NCBI GenBank assembly: GCA_041398845.1
Contig: JAWKTZ010000011.1
Location: 368,394 to 432,393 of the forward strand
From: Fuerstiella sp041398845
Lineage (GTDB): Bacteria; Planctomycetota; Planctomycetia; Planctomycetales; Planctomycetaceae
Reading direction: 5' to 3'
DNA: 64,000 nucleotides
A program made the position numbers and the translations under genes. Below are positions 44,432 through 55,200 of the stretch, piece after piece. The notes beneath the pieces are model-generated. The model did not search any database. It was given only the letters and a program-made list of their open reading frames with translations, and was not told the DNA's origin. How positions within the stretch are numbered: the stretch's first letter is position 1; each line of letters opens with the position of its first letter.

Positions 44432-45095
44432 CGGGTTGGCTTTCTGTTCTGTGAGCGTCAACCGCATGAACCGCACCGTCGCGCAGAACGAACCGACGGT
44501 TGGCCAGCGCCGCCGCTTCTTCGCTGCTGTGAGTCACGTGGAGGGTGGTGACTGAGGTCTTTGCGGTCACGGTTCTGAGCAGGACGTGCATTTCCTGTCG
44601 AGTGGCTTCGTCGAGTGCGCTGAAGGGTTCGTCCAGCAGCAATACGGGCGGGCGGAACGAAAGTGCTCGCCCCAGTGCGACTCGTTGTGATTCGCCGCCG
44701 CTGAGCATCGTGACGGAGCGATCCAGCAGTTTTCCGATTCTGAGCAATGCCGACAGTTCCTCAACGCGATCGGCAATCGCGCTGGCGGACTGCCCGCGCA
44801 GTCGCATTGCGAATTCAAGGTGCTGCCGGACACTCAGTGTCGGAAACAGTGCCAGGTCCTGAGGCACATAGCCGATGCCGCGATCACCGGGCAGACAATC
44901 TGTCACATCAATTCCGCCGATAACGATCTGGCCGGCATTCACCTGTCGCAGCCCGCAGATGGCTTCCAGAATGGTGGTTTTCCCCTGACCGGTCTGTCCC
45001 ATCAACACGCCGTGTTCACCGGCCGCCAGAGCAAACGACACCTGCTGAAGAGCAAACGTACCGGCCGTGATGTTGACATTACGAAGTTCGATCAT
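44409..45095 (-). CDS. modC: ABC transporter ATPase, molybdate/tungstate type
   Basis: The 228-residue ATPase has Walker A GQTGQGKTT, signature LSGGESQR, Walker B VLLLDEPFSALD and a switch histidine in LHVTHSSEEA. It lacks the C-terminal TOBE/molybdate regulatory domain seen in many ModC proteins, so it is shorter than E. coli ModC. It powers the permease encoded upstream, overlapping it by 4 bases. Molybdate is the most likely substrate because the operon includes a ModA-type protein and MoaD; tungstate is an alternative. Confidence 0.88.
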   Translation of the reverse strand: MIELRNVNITAGTFALQQVSFALAAGEHGVLMGQTGQGKTTILEAICGLRQVNAGQIVIGGIDVTDCLPGDRGIGYVPQDLALFPTLSVRQHLEFAMRLRGQSASAIADRVEELSALLRIGKLLDRSVTMLSGGESQRVALGRALSFRPPVLLLDEPFSALDEATRQEMHVLLRTVTAKTSVTTLHVTHSSEEAAALANRRFVLRDGAVHAVDAHRTESQPDADHISV

Positions 45096-46033
45096 GCCGA
45101 CAGCCCCGTTCCGAGAACTCGCAGAATCAACAGCACAACCACGGCCATCACCACCATCAACAGTGACACGGCAACGGCGGCATCCAGATTGCCAATGCTG
45201 AGTTCCAGAAAGACGGATGTCGACAGCACTTCGGTACGCATGCGAGTCGCTCCGGCAAACACCAGAATCGGTCCGAATTCACCCAGGGCTCGAGCCCACG
45301 CGATGGTGCCAGCGGCAATCATTCCGCGTGACGCCTGCGGCAACGCGATCTGCAGAAATGCCTGGCTGCGAGTACATCCCAGCGTGCGCGCGACGTCTTC
45401 GGCTCGCGGGTTGATCTGGTCAAAGGTGACTCGCATCGTGCGCACGGCAAAGGCGCAGGCGACGGAAAACTGAGCCAGAATGACGGCCGGCCACTGATAC
45501 GTCACCGGAAACCTTACATCATCACGCAGCCAGCCTTCCAGTTGCCATGGGCCAATGTTCAGATGGAACAGAATCAGCAGGCTGAGTCCCAGCACCAGCG
45601 GAGGCAGCACAATCGGGATATCCACCAGTGTGTCAATCAGCCAGCGTCCGGGAAACTGAAACCGCGACAGCAGGTATCCCAGCGGCGTACCAACCCAGAC
45701 CGACAGCATGGCGGCGACCGTACACGAAACCAGAGTGAGTCGAAAGGCGGCCTGAATCTCCGGCTTGTGCAAAGCGGCCGTGAAGGCAGCCCACGAAATG
45801 AACATCAGGTCGGCGGCCACCAGCAGCACAATCAACAGAATGAAGGCTGACGAAAGGCCTCCCATCACCAGAAAAAACGGCGCATCCGAACGACGTCTGC
45901 CGATGGGCACGTCAGCGCGGAAGAAGTCGTCTTCCAGCGCCGTCACATCACAGGGCTTCGCCGTCATGGACCGAAATTCCGCCCAGGCACGATGCGTTTT
46001 TCCCGTGATCGACAGACCACGTTGTTCACACAT
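45092..46033 (-). CDS. modB: ABC transporter permease, molybdate/tungstate type
   Basis: A permease of about 313 residues with six hydrophobic helices and the inner-membrane EAA loop RAEDVARTLGCTRSQAFLQI followed by ALPQASRGMIAAG. This matches ModB/CysW-type permeases. The N-terminal 45 residues are hydrophilic. The start is uncertain: ATG at 46033 has a GGAG about 10 bases upstream, and ATG at 45967 lies closer to the first helix. It overlaps the ATPase gene by 4 bases and follows the binding-protein gene by 52 bases. Confidence 0.85.
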   Translation of the reverse strand: MCEQRGLSITGKTHRAWAEFRSMTAKPCDVTALEDDFFRADVPIGRRRSDAPFFLVMGGLSSAFILLIVLLVAADLMFISWAAFTAALHKPEIQAAFRLTLVSCTVAAMLSVWVGTPLGYLLSRFQFPGRWLIDTLVDIPIVLPPLVLGLSLLILFHLNIGPWQLEGWLRDDVRFPVTYQWPAVILAQFSVACAFAVRTMRVTFDQINPRAEDVARTLGCTRSQAFLQIALPQASRGMIAAGTIAWARALGEFGPILVFAGATRMRTEVLSTSVFLELSIGNLDAAVAVSLLMVVMAVVVLLILRVLGTGLSA

Positions 46034-46085
46034 TGGTGAGCAGCTCCGTGGACCGTGGACCACCGGCAAAACGATTTCTGAGCTG

Positions 46086-47576
46086 TCATTGTGCGTTCCA
46101 CCGAAATCCCTCAGCTTCAAACGTCTGCCGCGAATCCACCGACATGATTTTCTGGAAGAGTCGCGACGTGAGCTGACGGTATCGCGACTTCTGAGCGATT
46201 GCAAATGGCTGAGTGGCCACGCTGCAGTCGAGCCCGCGAATTCGGACCGCGTCCAGAAAATCGGCCGATCCCGCCGCGTTGCTCAGATACACCACGGCGG
46301 CGTCCAGGGAACCGGTTCTCATCTGATTCACCAGCATGTCGCCGGTCGGAGTCTGCACCGTCACGTTGGCCATGACTTCCTCCTTCAGACCACTTTCCTC
46401 AAGCGTCTTCTGAGTCAACCAGCCCATCGCACATTGTTTCTCGTGGCCAATTCCCACTTTCAGCCCTTCGTGGGTCAGGTCCTTGAGTGAAGCAATGCCA
46501 TGAGGATTGTTCTTCTGCACCAGGATCACCAGTTCGTTCTGCGAGACATCGGTGGATTCCGGAAACAGATCCGGAACCTGCTGCATGAATTCTCTGTCAC
46601 AGGCGAAGAACGCGTCCGGGTGCTGGCCGGCTTCCATCTGAGCCACCAGAATTCCGCAGCCGTTGTAAACGCGAGCCACCTGAACTCCTTCGCGCTGTTC
46701 AAACTCTGTGATGGTTTCATCAATGGCGGGACGCAGCATGGAACCGGCAAACACCGACAGCTCCGGAACCTCAGCCCATTCATCGCCGCCGGTTACTCGA
46801 AAGCCGTGTTCCTCATACCGTGTCAGTCCTTTGTCAATGGCCGACAGGTAGCGAGCAAAATGCAGGGCCTGCTGAGGTTGTTTACTGCCGGTGATCACTC
46901 CCACTGCAATCGGCGACAGCACCGCGTTCAGTTCGGGAATTTCGATGAATTCCAGATCGGGATACGTATGCAGCACGGCATCATACACGATAGCTGCATC
47001 CGCAGCTCCAACAACAACATCGTTGGCCACTTCGGTGACCGTGGTGCGATATGCGGTGGTGGCGGCGTCCAGTTTGTCCCAAAGGTTCTGTTCCTGCAGC
47101 GTCTTTCGAGTCAGCGTGGCGATCGCAGCCGCGTCCGGACTGGCCTGCACCAGTCGCACGTCGTCTCGCAGCAGATCGTCGAACGCCTTGACGTTCTTGG
47201 GGTTTCCTTTTCGAACCGCGATGACGCCCTGCTGAGCAGCCACGGGCAGCACTTCGGCGATCATGCCTTTGTCTTTGGCCAGCGTCAGATAGCTGTCGTC
47301 GGCGGGAAGAAACAGATCGCCCGAGCCGGTAACCTCGATCGACGACAGCAGCGTCTGAGATGGTCCGTATTGAATTTCGAGAACTCGACCGGTTTCAGCC
47401 TCGTAGTCACTCCTGATGGCTTCCATGACAGCTCGGTTGCTGGCCGCACAAAAGACCATCACAGCGTTGTCGGAACGGGAATCAGATTGCGGAGTACGAG
47501 GATTGTTCATCAGCAGAGTGAACAAGCCAGCCAACGCAGCCAGTGACGCCGTCATTGCCAGAAGAGGTCTGTTCAT
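46086..47576 (-). CDS. Fused double ModA-type substrate-binding protein
   Basis: The 496-residue protein has an N-terminal hydrophobic signal/anchor (about residues 5-24) and two consecutive type II binding domains of the ModA/WtpA kind. The first (about 38-265) starts VMVFCAASNRAVMEAIRSD, the second (about 272-490) LSVFAGSMLRPAIDETITEF; each contains the GxxDAAxVYxxDA-like strand (VGAADAAIVYDAV and GSLDAAVVYLSNA). Each lobe should hold an oxyanion such as molybdate or tungstate. Fusion of two binding domains in one protein is unusual for this transporter class, and the two halves are divergent enough to differ in specificity. First gene of the transporter operon. Confidence 0.85.
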   Translation of the reverse strand: MNRPLLAMTASLAALAGLFTLLMNNPRTPQSDSRSDNAVMVFCAASNRAVMEAIRSDYEAETGRVLEIQYGPSQTLLSSIEVTGSGDLFLPADDSYLTLAKDKGMIAEVLPVAAQQGVIAVRKGNPKNVKAFDDLLRDDVRLVQASPDAAAIATLTRKTLQEQNLWDKLDAATTAYRTTVTEVANDVVVGAADAAIVYDAVLHTYPDLEFIEIPELNAVLSPIAVGVITGSKQPQQALHFARYLSAIDKGLTRYEEHGFRVTGGDEWAEVPELSVFAGSMLRPAIDETITEFEQREGVQVARVYNGCGILVAQMEAGQHPDAFFACDREFMQQVPDLFPESTDVSQNELVILVQKNNPHGIASLKDLTHEGLKVGIGHEKQCAMGWLTQKTLEESGLKEEVMANVTVQTPTGDMLVNQMRTGSLDAAVVYLSNAAGSADFLDAVRIRGLDCSVATQPFAIAQKSRYRQLTSRLFQKIMSVDSRQTFEAEGFRWNAQ

Positions 47577-47718
47577 AGGAAGGATTTTCAGGTGGGAGGA
47601 ATAGTCTTTGAACAGTTCATCGTTTCACGCGTAGTCAAAGTCGCAGCCGGTTCTGATGGCGGTCGCTGCGATCGCCTGCGCCTTCGTCGACTATGGGGTC
47701 AACAGGGTGAATCTCGCT

Positions 47719-48744
47719 TTAACGTGAGCGATTCTTTCCCGGAGGAATGACCAGCAGTTCCGGTAGCTGAACATCCTTGCTCGACGATTTCAATTCCGCA
47801 GCCACATCATCGGCGTTGTCGCCGAACAGTTCCCGATTCCACGCCGTCGAAATCAGCAGGTCAAACCCCGGATTCTGCTCCTTCACCTGACACGAACAGG
47901 CTCCGCACAGAAAAAGTGTCAGGTCTTCGATCAGGCCCGCATCCACGCGTTCCGCAGGGATCACTTCCAGAGCCCGTCCGCGACCAAACACCGGCACCAC
48001 CAGCGGGATTCCTTTGCGGAACGTGTCTGGTTCGAATCCCGTCAGCAGACTGACAAGAAAACGTTCATGGGGATCGTTGGCGTCGACTTCCAGAACGGAA
48101 AACTTCATCAACAACGGAATCTCAGAAAACAATTCCGAACCGGGCAGTCCAATACCGTCGGGCAGCGGAATCTTCTTGCTCAGATTTTCAAGTTCGGTGT
48201 TCAGCAGTTCAAGCACTTCGGCATTGCGCTTGGCGTTGTCTGACTTCAGCACTATCCACACGGCAGACGTGCCGGTGACCAGTCGCTGAGCCAACCGGGT
48301 ACGCACCGGAGATGACAGCAACCCCGCTGCGGCCGCGTCCTTCAGCGGACCTCGCCAGTTGTTGATGGTACGCCCGTTGCCGATCGTTGAACGCACCACC
48401 ACGTACGGCAATCTGACATCGGTGCGCTGACGAAGTTCGTCCCACAGCAGAGCCGTCGCGTTGTCCATCGCGGCGTCGGTTTGCTGCACGACAACTTTCG
48501 CATTGGCTGTTCCGCCGCCGGACGCTGACCCGCTGCGGACAGTCTGAATGAAGTCCCGCTGAACGTCCGTCAGGGCGATGTCATGAAACACGATGATATC
48601 GCAGGCGTCCGGTTGCCAGCGTTCCAGAGCATACCGAAACACGGGCACGTTGCAGGCATGGCCGGAACCGCAGGCGACAATCCAGCACGCGGCTGCCATC
48701 AGCAGGGGCATAAACGACGAATGTTGGGATCTGATGTTTGTCAT
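47719..48744 (-). CDS. Exported hypothetical protein
   Basis: A 341-residue protein with a signal peptide (about residues 10-30, ending GSGHACN). The mature start CNVPVFRYALERWQPDACDI recalls planctomycete exported proteins of unknown function, with a possible thioredoxin-like N-terminal strand. CGACSCQ near the C terminus holds three cysteines that might bind a metal or a cluster. It lies 20 bases before the start of the divergently... same-strand epmB gene's stop, so the two may be cotranscribed. Function unknown. Confidence 0.7.
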   Translation of the reverse strand: MTNIRSQHSSFMPLLMAAACWIVACGSGHACNVPVFRYALERWQPDACDIIVFHDIALTDVQRDFIQTVRSGSASGGGTANAKVVVQQTDAAMDNATALLWDELRQRTDVRLPYVVVRSTIGNGRTINNWRGPLKDAAAAGLLSSPVRTRLAQRLVTGTSAVWIVLKSDNAKRNAEVLELLNTELENLSKKIPLPDGIGLPGSELFSEIPLLMKFSVLEVDANDPHERFLVSLLTGFEPDTFRKGIPLVVPVFGRGRALEVIPAERVDAGLIEDLTLFLCGACSCQVKEQNPGFDLLISTAWNRELFGDNADDVAAELKSSSKDVQLPELLVIPPGKNRSR

Positions 48745-48763
48745 AGGACGCAGCCAGAGATTT

Positions 48764-49837
48764 TCAGATCAGAGTCTTACCGGGTTCTCCTGGAATTTCT
48801 TCCACGAACTGAGGCACCGCATAACCGGGTAATCGCTTTCGCAGCTCCTGCAGGAGCCGGATGCCCAGGTCGCGATCACTTTCAAAATGAGCAGCTCCCT
48901 GAACGCGGTCCAGATGATGCAGATAATACGGGATGACTCCGGCGTTTACCAAACGTCGGCTGAGCGTTTCCAGAGCTTCCACAGAATCATTGATTCCATG
49001 CAGCAGAACGGTCTGATTCAGCACCGGAATTCCGCTGCGGACGAGGCGTTTCAGAGCGTCTTCGCAATCTCCGGCAATTTCGTTGCCGTGGTTGGAATGG
49101 ACCACGACGATGGTCTGGCTCCGAAGCGAAGTCAACAGATTCAGCAGGGATGACGTGACGCGGTCCGGCAGAACAATGGGCAACCGAGTATGCAGGCGGA
49201 GTCGCTCAATGTTTGAAATCGCATCGAGTTGTCGACACAGCGATGACAGGCGATCATCGTTCAGGATCAACGGATCACCGCCGCTCAGAATCACTTCGGT
49301 GATGCTGTGGTCGTTTGCAATCCGGTTGATGGCGGGCTGCCAGTCTTCCGCCGTGCGAGGTTCCTGCTGGTACGGGTAGTCTCGCCGAAAGCAGTAACGG
49401 CAGTGAACCGCGCAGGCTCCGGTGGCAATCAGCAGAACTCGGCCGGCATATTTCTGCAGCAGCCCGGGAGCGATTCGAGCGGCTTCGTCATTGACGGGAT
49501 CTGACACAAAACCGGCTACGCTCAGATTCTCAGCGGAAGTTGGCAGCACCTGCTTCAACAGCGGATCGTCGGCATTGCCGAATTCCATGCGGTTCAAAAA
49601 GCTGATCGGCACCAGCGTCGGGAAGCCGGTTGCGGTGGATTCCTGGGGAGTCCCGGAGGCCGGGGGATTGGGCACGGGCAGTCCCAAAGCAGCCAGCAAT
49701 TCGGTCGACGACCGGATGGCGTTCGCCAACTGACGCTGCCATGATGGCCGGGATTGCATCGAAAAACCCGTCTCTGACAGCTCCGTGACGTGAGAATCAG
49801 GGGTTCTCGGCAGATTTGAGGCCGGAACGGACGACAT
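48764..49837 (-). CDS. epmB: EF-P lysine 2,3-aminomutase-like radical SAM protein
   Basis: The 357-residue protein belongs to the lysine 2,3-aminomutase family, with the cluster motif C142-AVH-C146-RY-C149 in ACAVHCRYCFRRDYPY, then EVILSGGDPLIL. Its length and lack of the longer C-terminal part fit EpmB, which makes (R)-beta-lysine for attachment to translation factor EF-P. The divergent neighbour 99 bases away is efp itself, which strongly supports this. The ligase EpmA is not in the window. Its end lies 19 bases from the start of the hypothetical protein gene that follows on the same strand. Confidence 0.9.
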   Translation of the reverse strand: MSSVPASNLPRTPDSHVTELSETGFSMQSRPSWQRQLANAIRSSTELLAALGLPVPNPPASGTPQESTATGFPTLVPISFLNRMEFGNADDPLLKQVLPTSAENLSVAGFVSDPVNDEAARIAPGLLQKYAGRVLLIATGACAVHCRYCFRRDYPYQQEPRTAEDWQPAINRIANDHSITEVILSGGDPLILNDDRLSSLCRQLDAISNIERLRLHTRLPIVLPDRVTSSLLNLLTSLRSQTIVVVHSNHGNEIAGDCEDALKRLVRSGIPVLNQTVLLHGINDSVEALETLSRRLVNAGVIPYYLHHLDRVQGAAHFESDRDLGIRLLQELRKRLPGYAVPQFVEEIPGEPGKTLI

Positions 49838-49936
49838 CTGGATTCACTCGGGTTACGGGTTGTGATATACCATTGGTACAAAGATCGCGTCCTGACTGGC
49901 GGGACTCACAATAACAGAAACCAATGAAGATCACCA

Positions 49937-50503
49937 ATGGCCCTACCCATTGAAAAGCACAAGAGGGGCGGCAAAGTCCTTCTGAACAACGAACCGTACG
50001 AAATTCTGGAAATCAACTTCGTTAAACCCGGCAAAGGCCAGGCTTTGTACAAGACAAAGCTTCGCAATCTGCTGAAGGGCGGAATTCTGGACCGTACATA
50101 TCGCAGTGGCGAAAGTCTGGACGAAGCGAACGTCCATCGCAGTGACGGAGCGTACTCGTACCGCGACGGCGACAGCTATTATTTTCTGGACAATGATTCC
50201 TTTGAAACCTTTGCGCTGGCCGCTTCCGTTATCGAGGATGACATGCGGTTCCTGATGGAAGGGTCACCCGTGCAGTTGCTGTTCTTCAACGGACAGCTCA
50301 TCAGCATGACTCCGCCGCAGCAGGTCATCATGGAAGTCACCTACACAGAACCCGCCGCCAAGGGCGACACGGCCACCAATGTCAACAAAGCGGCCACTCT
50401 GGAATGCGGTGCCGAAGTTCAGGTGCCCGCGTTTATCAAACAGGGTGACCGAGTGAAAATCGATGTCGAATCCGGCAGTTATCTGGAACGTGTGCAAAGC
50501 TGA
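49937..50503 (+). CDS. efp: Translation elongation factor P
   Basis: EF-P relieves ribosome stalling at proline stretches. The 188-residue protein has the KOW-like N-terminal domain with KPGKGQA; Lys33 in PGKG is the position modified by beta-lysylation in E. coli. Two OB domains follow (about residues 65-125 and 130-188), with the conserved SPVQLLFFNGQLI and end GDRVKIDVESGSYLERVQS. Length and motif spacing match the family well. It is divergent from epmB, its modifying enzyme. The presence of Lys at the tip agrees with EpmB being functional. Confidence 0.95.
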   Translation: MALPIEKHKRGGKVLLNNEPYEILEINFVKPGKGQALYKTKLRNLLKGGILDRTYRSGESLDEANVHRSDGAYSYRDGDSYYFLDNDSFETFALAASVIEDDMRFLMEGSPVQLLFFNGQLISMTPPQQVIMEVTYTEPAAKGDTATNVNKAATLECGAEVQVPAFIKQGDRVKIDVESGSYLERVQS

Positions 50504-50580
50504 CGACGCGTCACGGAAACGTGACATCCAGGCCATTTCCGCGCAATTCCCTGACCATCCCGTTCTAATGGAGTAAAACG

Positions 50581-50667
50581 ATGGCTAACATTGAACTGGT
50601 GTTTTCAATCGCATCAACCGTCGTGGTCATCTGGTCGATGCAGTCGTTTCTGAAACAATCTGTTTAG
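50581..50667 (+). CDS. Predicted 28-residue membrane peptide
   Basis: A very short frame with ATG at 50581 and TAG at 50665-50667. GGAG lies about 8 bases before the ATG, a good ribosome site. The peptide is one hydrophobic helix (ELVFSIASTVVVIWSMQSFL) with a short basic tail. It lies between efp and miaB. It has the look of a small transmembrane protein but is below the length where chance can be ignored. Confidence 0.45.
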   Translation: MANIELVFSIASTVVVIWSMQSFLKQSV

Positions 50668-50771
50668 AACCCGGTCTTTCTGACGCGGCATGGATTGAGT
50701 CGTTTCACCCGCAGCCAAAGTCGAGGCACGAAGTCACCGGTACGGCCGCCGTTTCCCCCATACGGTAGAAT

Positions 50772-52244
<1,473 letters not shown>

Positions 52245-52247
<3 letters not shown>

Positions 52248-52262
52248 AGGACGTCTGAAAAA
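52245..52262. repeat. Short match to the TAGAGGCTATCTG repeat at the miaB stop
   Basis: The bases TAGAGG...TCTGAAAAA, beginning at the TAG stop codon of miaB, match 15 of 18 positions at the end of the long palindrome at 34913. It may be a truncated copy of that family, but at this length chance is possible. Confidence 0.35.
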
Positions 52263-52264
52263 GC

Positions 52265-55200
52265 TCACTCAGCCCCGTTCAGTTCGATGTACAGGGGCAG
52301 ATGGCGATAGTAGACCTCCAGCATCAGCAGGTTCAGGCAGGTCACATAATGCCGCCCACCGGCGCGGTCCCAGGCATCGCGAGTGGGCGATTTTGCATCC
52401 CAACTGCCTCGGACAGGGCCGCCTTTTTCCTGAGACGCCACCAGCATGTCTCGCAGTGAACTGTTCCATGCCTCCCAGTGTTCGCCCTGCATGTGGAACA
52501 TCACCTGAGTTGCATAGTACCAGTAATAGACGTCGCGTTTTTCGGCCTGCGGCGGGCGAGCCATCAGGAAACCGGCTCCCGCCTGCATGGCTTCATCCTG
52601 CCGACCGGCTCCCAGATACTGCCGCATCAGCAATCCTTCCGCCGTCATCGAATCCGTGACGGCCTTCGATGGGTGATAGCGGAAGCGACCTGGTGCCGAC
52701 GTGTCTTCCACCGACTTCAGCCAGTGAGCCACACCCTCATAGGTTGATCGAGGTACCTTCAGTCCGGCCATCTCGGCACTTTTCATGGCCATCAACTGCC
52801 AGCCCGAAACGGACGTGTCAGAATCAAACTGAGGATGATAGCGCCAGCCACCGAACTGAGGATGTTGCGAGGCGACGATAAAGTTGATGCTGTTCTGAGC
52901 CGGTTGTTGCAATCGTGAATCTTTGGTCATGCCATACGCTTCGCACAGGGCGATGGCCGCGATGCCGTGACTGTAGAAATGAGCGAAGTCGTGTTCGGCC
53001 GCAAACAGGTCGCCATCGGCCTTCTGATTCTGCAGCAGCCAGTCCAGTCCTCGACGAACCTCCTGCTGATACCTGCCGCTTTGATGAGTCTGGCCGGCTC
53101 CCAGAAATGCCAGCAGTGCCAGACCGGTCGCTGCCGGATTTGATTCGTACGAACCGAAGCCCGAACACGTGTGGTCTTTGCAGTTGGGATCATGCATGCT
53201 CCAGTTGCCCGCAGCAAACTGGTGAGCTGCCAGCCATTCCAGACCTCGATCAACGGCCGCTTCCGACGCGTCGCTTCCACCCAGCTTGTCAACCGCTTCG
53301 CGACGTGCTTCCGGAGTTCTCAGAGAAAAGCCGGCACTGATGCGTTCTGTCGCCACTCCGCTGATTCCCGGGACGGTGCGACGAATCATGGACGCCACGT
53401 CACCGGCCGACGCCATCGTCGGTGTGGCCGCCATGCCTGCTCGACCTGGCAGACTGGACGCTCCTAAGCCACCAGGCAGCGACGGACGACTGCGAGCGAC
53501 CGATACGTTGCCGCGTCCCGCTCCCGGAAGCCCGGCAGACTGGCGCGGCAGTGATGTCTCCCGAGGTCCGCTCAAGCCACCCGCATTCGACAAACCGCCA
53601 CCTCCACCTCCAGCACGAGACGCCTGAGGCCCCGGGACGACAAGTGCTCCGGAACGTTCCGCCTGCAGCATTCCTTCCGGCAAGGTTGCCGTTGCAGATC
53701 GGCGACCGCTGCCTTGAACGGTTCCGCCCGAGCGTCCTTCGGCCACCGGATTGCCCAGCGATGCGTTCCGTGATGTCGAATTCGATGCCAGCCCGCTGCG
53801 GCCGGAAGAACTGGCGACTGTCATTTCGCGACCACTCGATGAGACCGCTGCCGCTGTATTTCCCGGCTGCCCGCTGCCTGCCGGCAAACGCTGTCCGCTG
53901 CGACCGACGCTTGTTGCGGCCGAATTTGGCCCGGCCGCGACCACCTGTCCGGCGGCGTCGTTACCCGCCTCCGCCTGACCAACAGTGACCTGCTGTGGTC
54001 CACCACCGACGGCACCGTTGGCGACATTCGTCCTGCGACGCCGACCATCGCCGGTTGTTGTGCCCGTTGCGACCGCTGCTCCCATTGCCGGTCCCGATTC
54101 TGATCCCTGACTGCGACCAATCGTCCCCGACTGCAATGTGGCAACTCCAAAGGCACTGGGTATCAGCGCCGGAGCCCCTTCGCCACTGGCTGCTGTGCTG
54201 GGAATTGAGGCTTCTCCCCGAGCCACCTCAGACGCCGCCTGCGATGCCGACAGATTCGGCGACGACGCTCCACCTGCCGCTGCGACCAGCACCGAATCGG
54301 CTGTCGCATTGGCCGCGCTGGCGTTCTGACCGTTCGCCGATGGACTGCGTTGAAAACTGGCAGCCGCTCCACCGGTTGGAGTTGCATCGGCGGCCGCGTT
54401 GGCGGCGTTCTGAGATCTCGCCGGTGTCTGAGCCCGCACCTGCATTTCGGCGGCGGAAAACTGAGGACTGGCGGCGGAATCCCGTGCTGCGAGTTCCGCC
54501 TGAGCCTGGCGAGCCAATACGATTTCGCGTTCGGCCGCATTCATCTGAGCGGCATCGCTGACAGAACGCACATCGACGGACACTGCGCTGGATTCGGCAA
54601 CCGCTGCTGCTGCGGCCTCTTTCTGACGCTGTTCGATTTCCGGGTTCAGGTCGTTTTCCGGTGCGGCATCGGACCTTGCAGCCAGAGTGGCCGCTTCCAG
54701 CGAAGGGTCATTGCGGCTTTCGAGTTCTTCCATCCGGCGAGCTGCTTCCGGAGACTCGGCCGTTCGCTGGGCATTCATCTGCTGAGCCTCCAGATCCGGC
54801 TGCCGACTGTCGATGGTCTGAATTTCCGGTGCATCGATCTGCTGTGGAGCCTCGGTCTGAGCTTCCGCCTGCTGACGCTGCAGTTCCAGTTGTTGTTCCT
54901 GCCGCAGACGTTCCTGTTCCTGCTGCTGTCGATCCGGAACATTGGCTTCGGTCACCTGTCGCTGCAGTTCCAGAGGATCGATGTTGGCATCCGGTTCCAT
55001 TTCTGCCTGCTGACGTTCAAGTTGCTGCTGTTCTGTTTCGGGTATGGTTACATCGGTCGGGCGTTCCCATTGCTGTTGCTGCTGCTCACTCTGCGATTCC
55101 ATTCCGCCGTAGTCAGGCAAAGTGATATCGCGAGGAGGAAGCAGGTGGTCGCCCACCGCTGTGGCCATGGAAACCGGCACGTCAACCAGCACCACTTTCA

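Noticed and set aside
48020..48045. GGTTCGAATCCCGTC, resembling a tRNA T-loop
   Set aside because: It lies inside the coding region of the 47719-48744 protein and no acceptor stem, D-loop or anticodon arm can be built around it.
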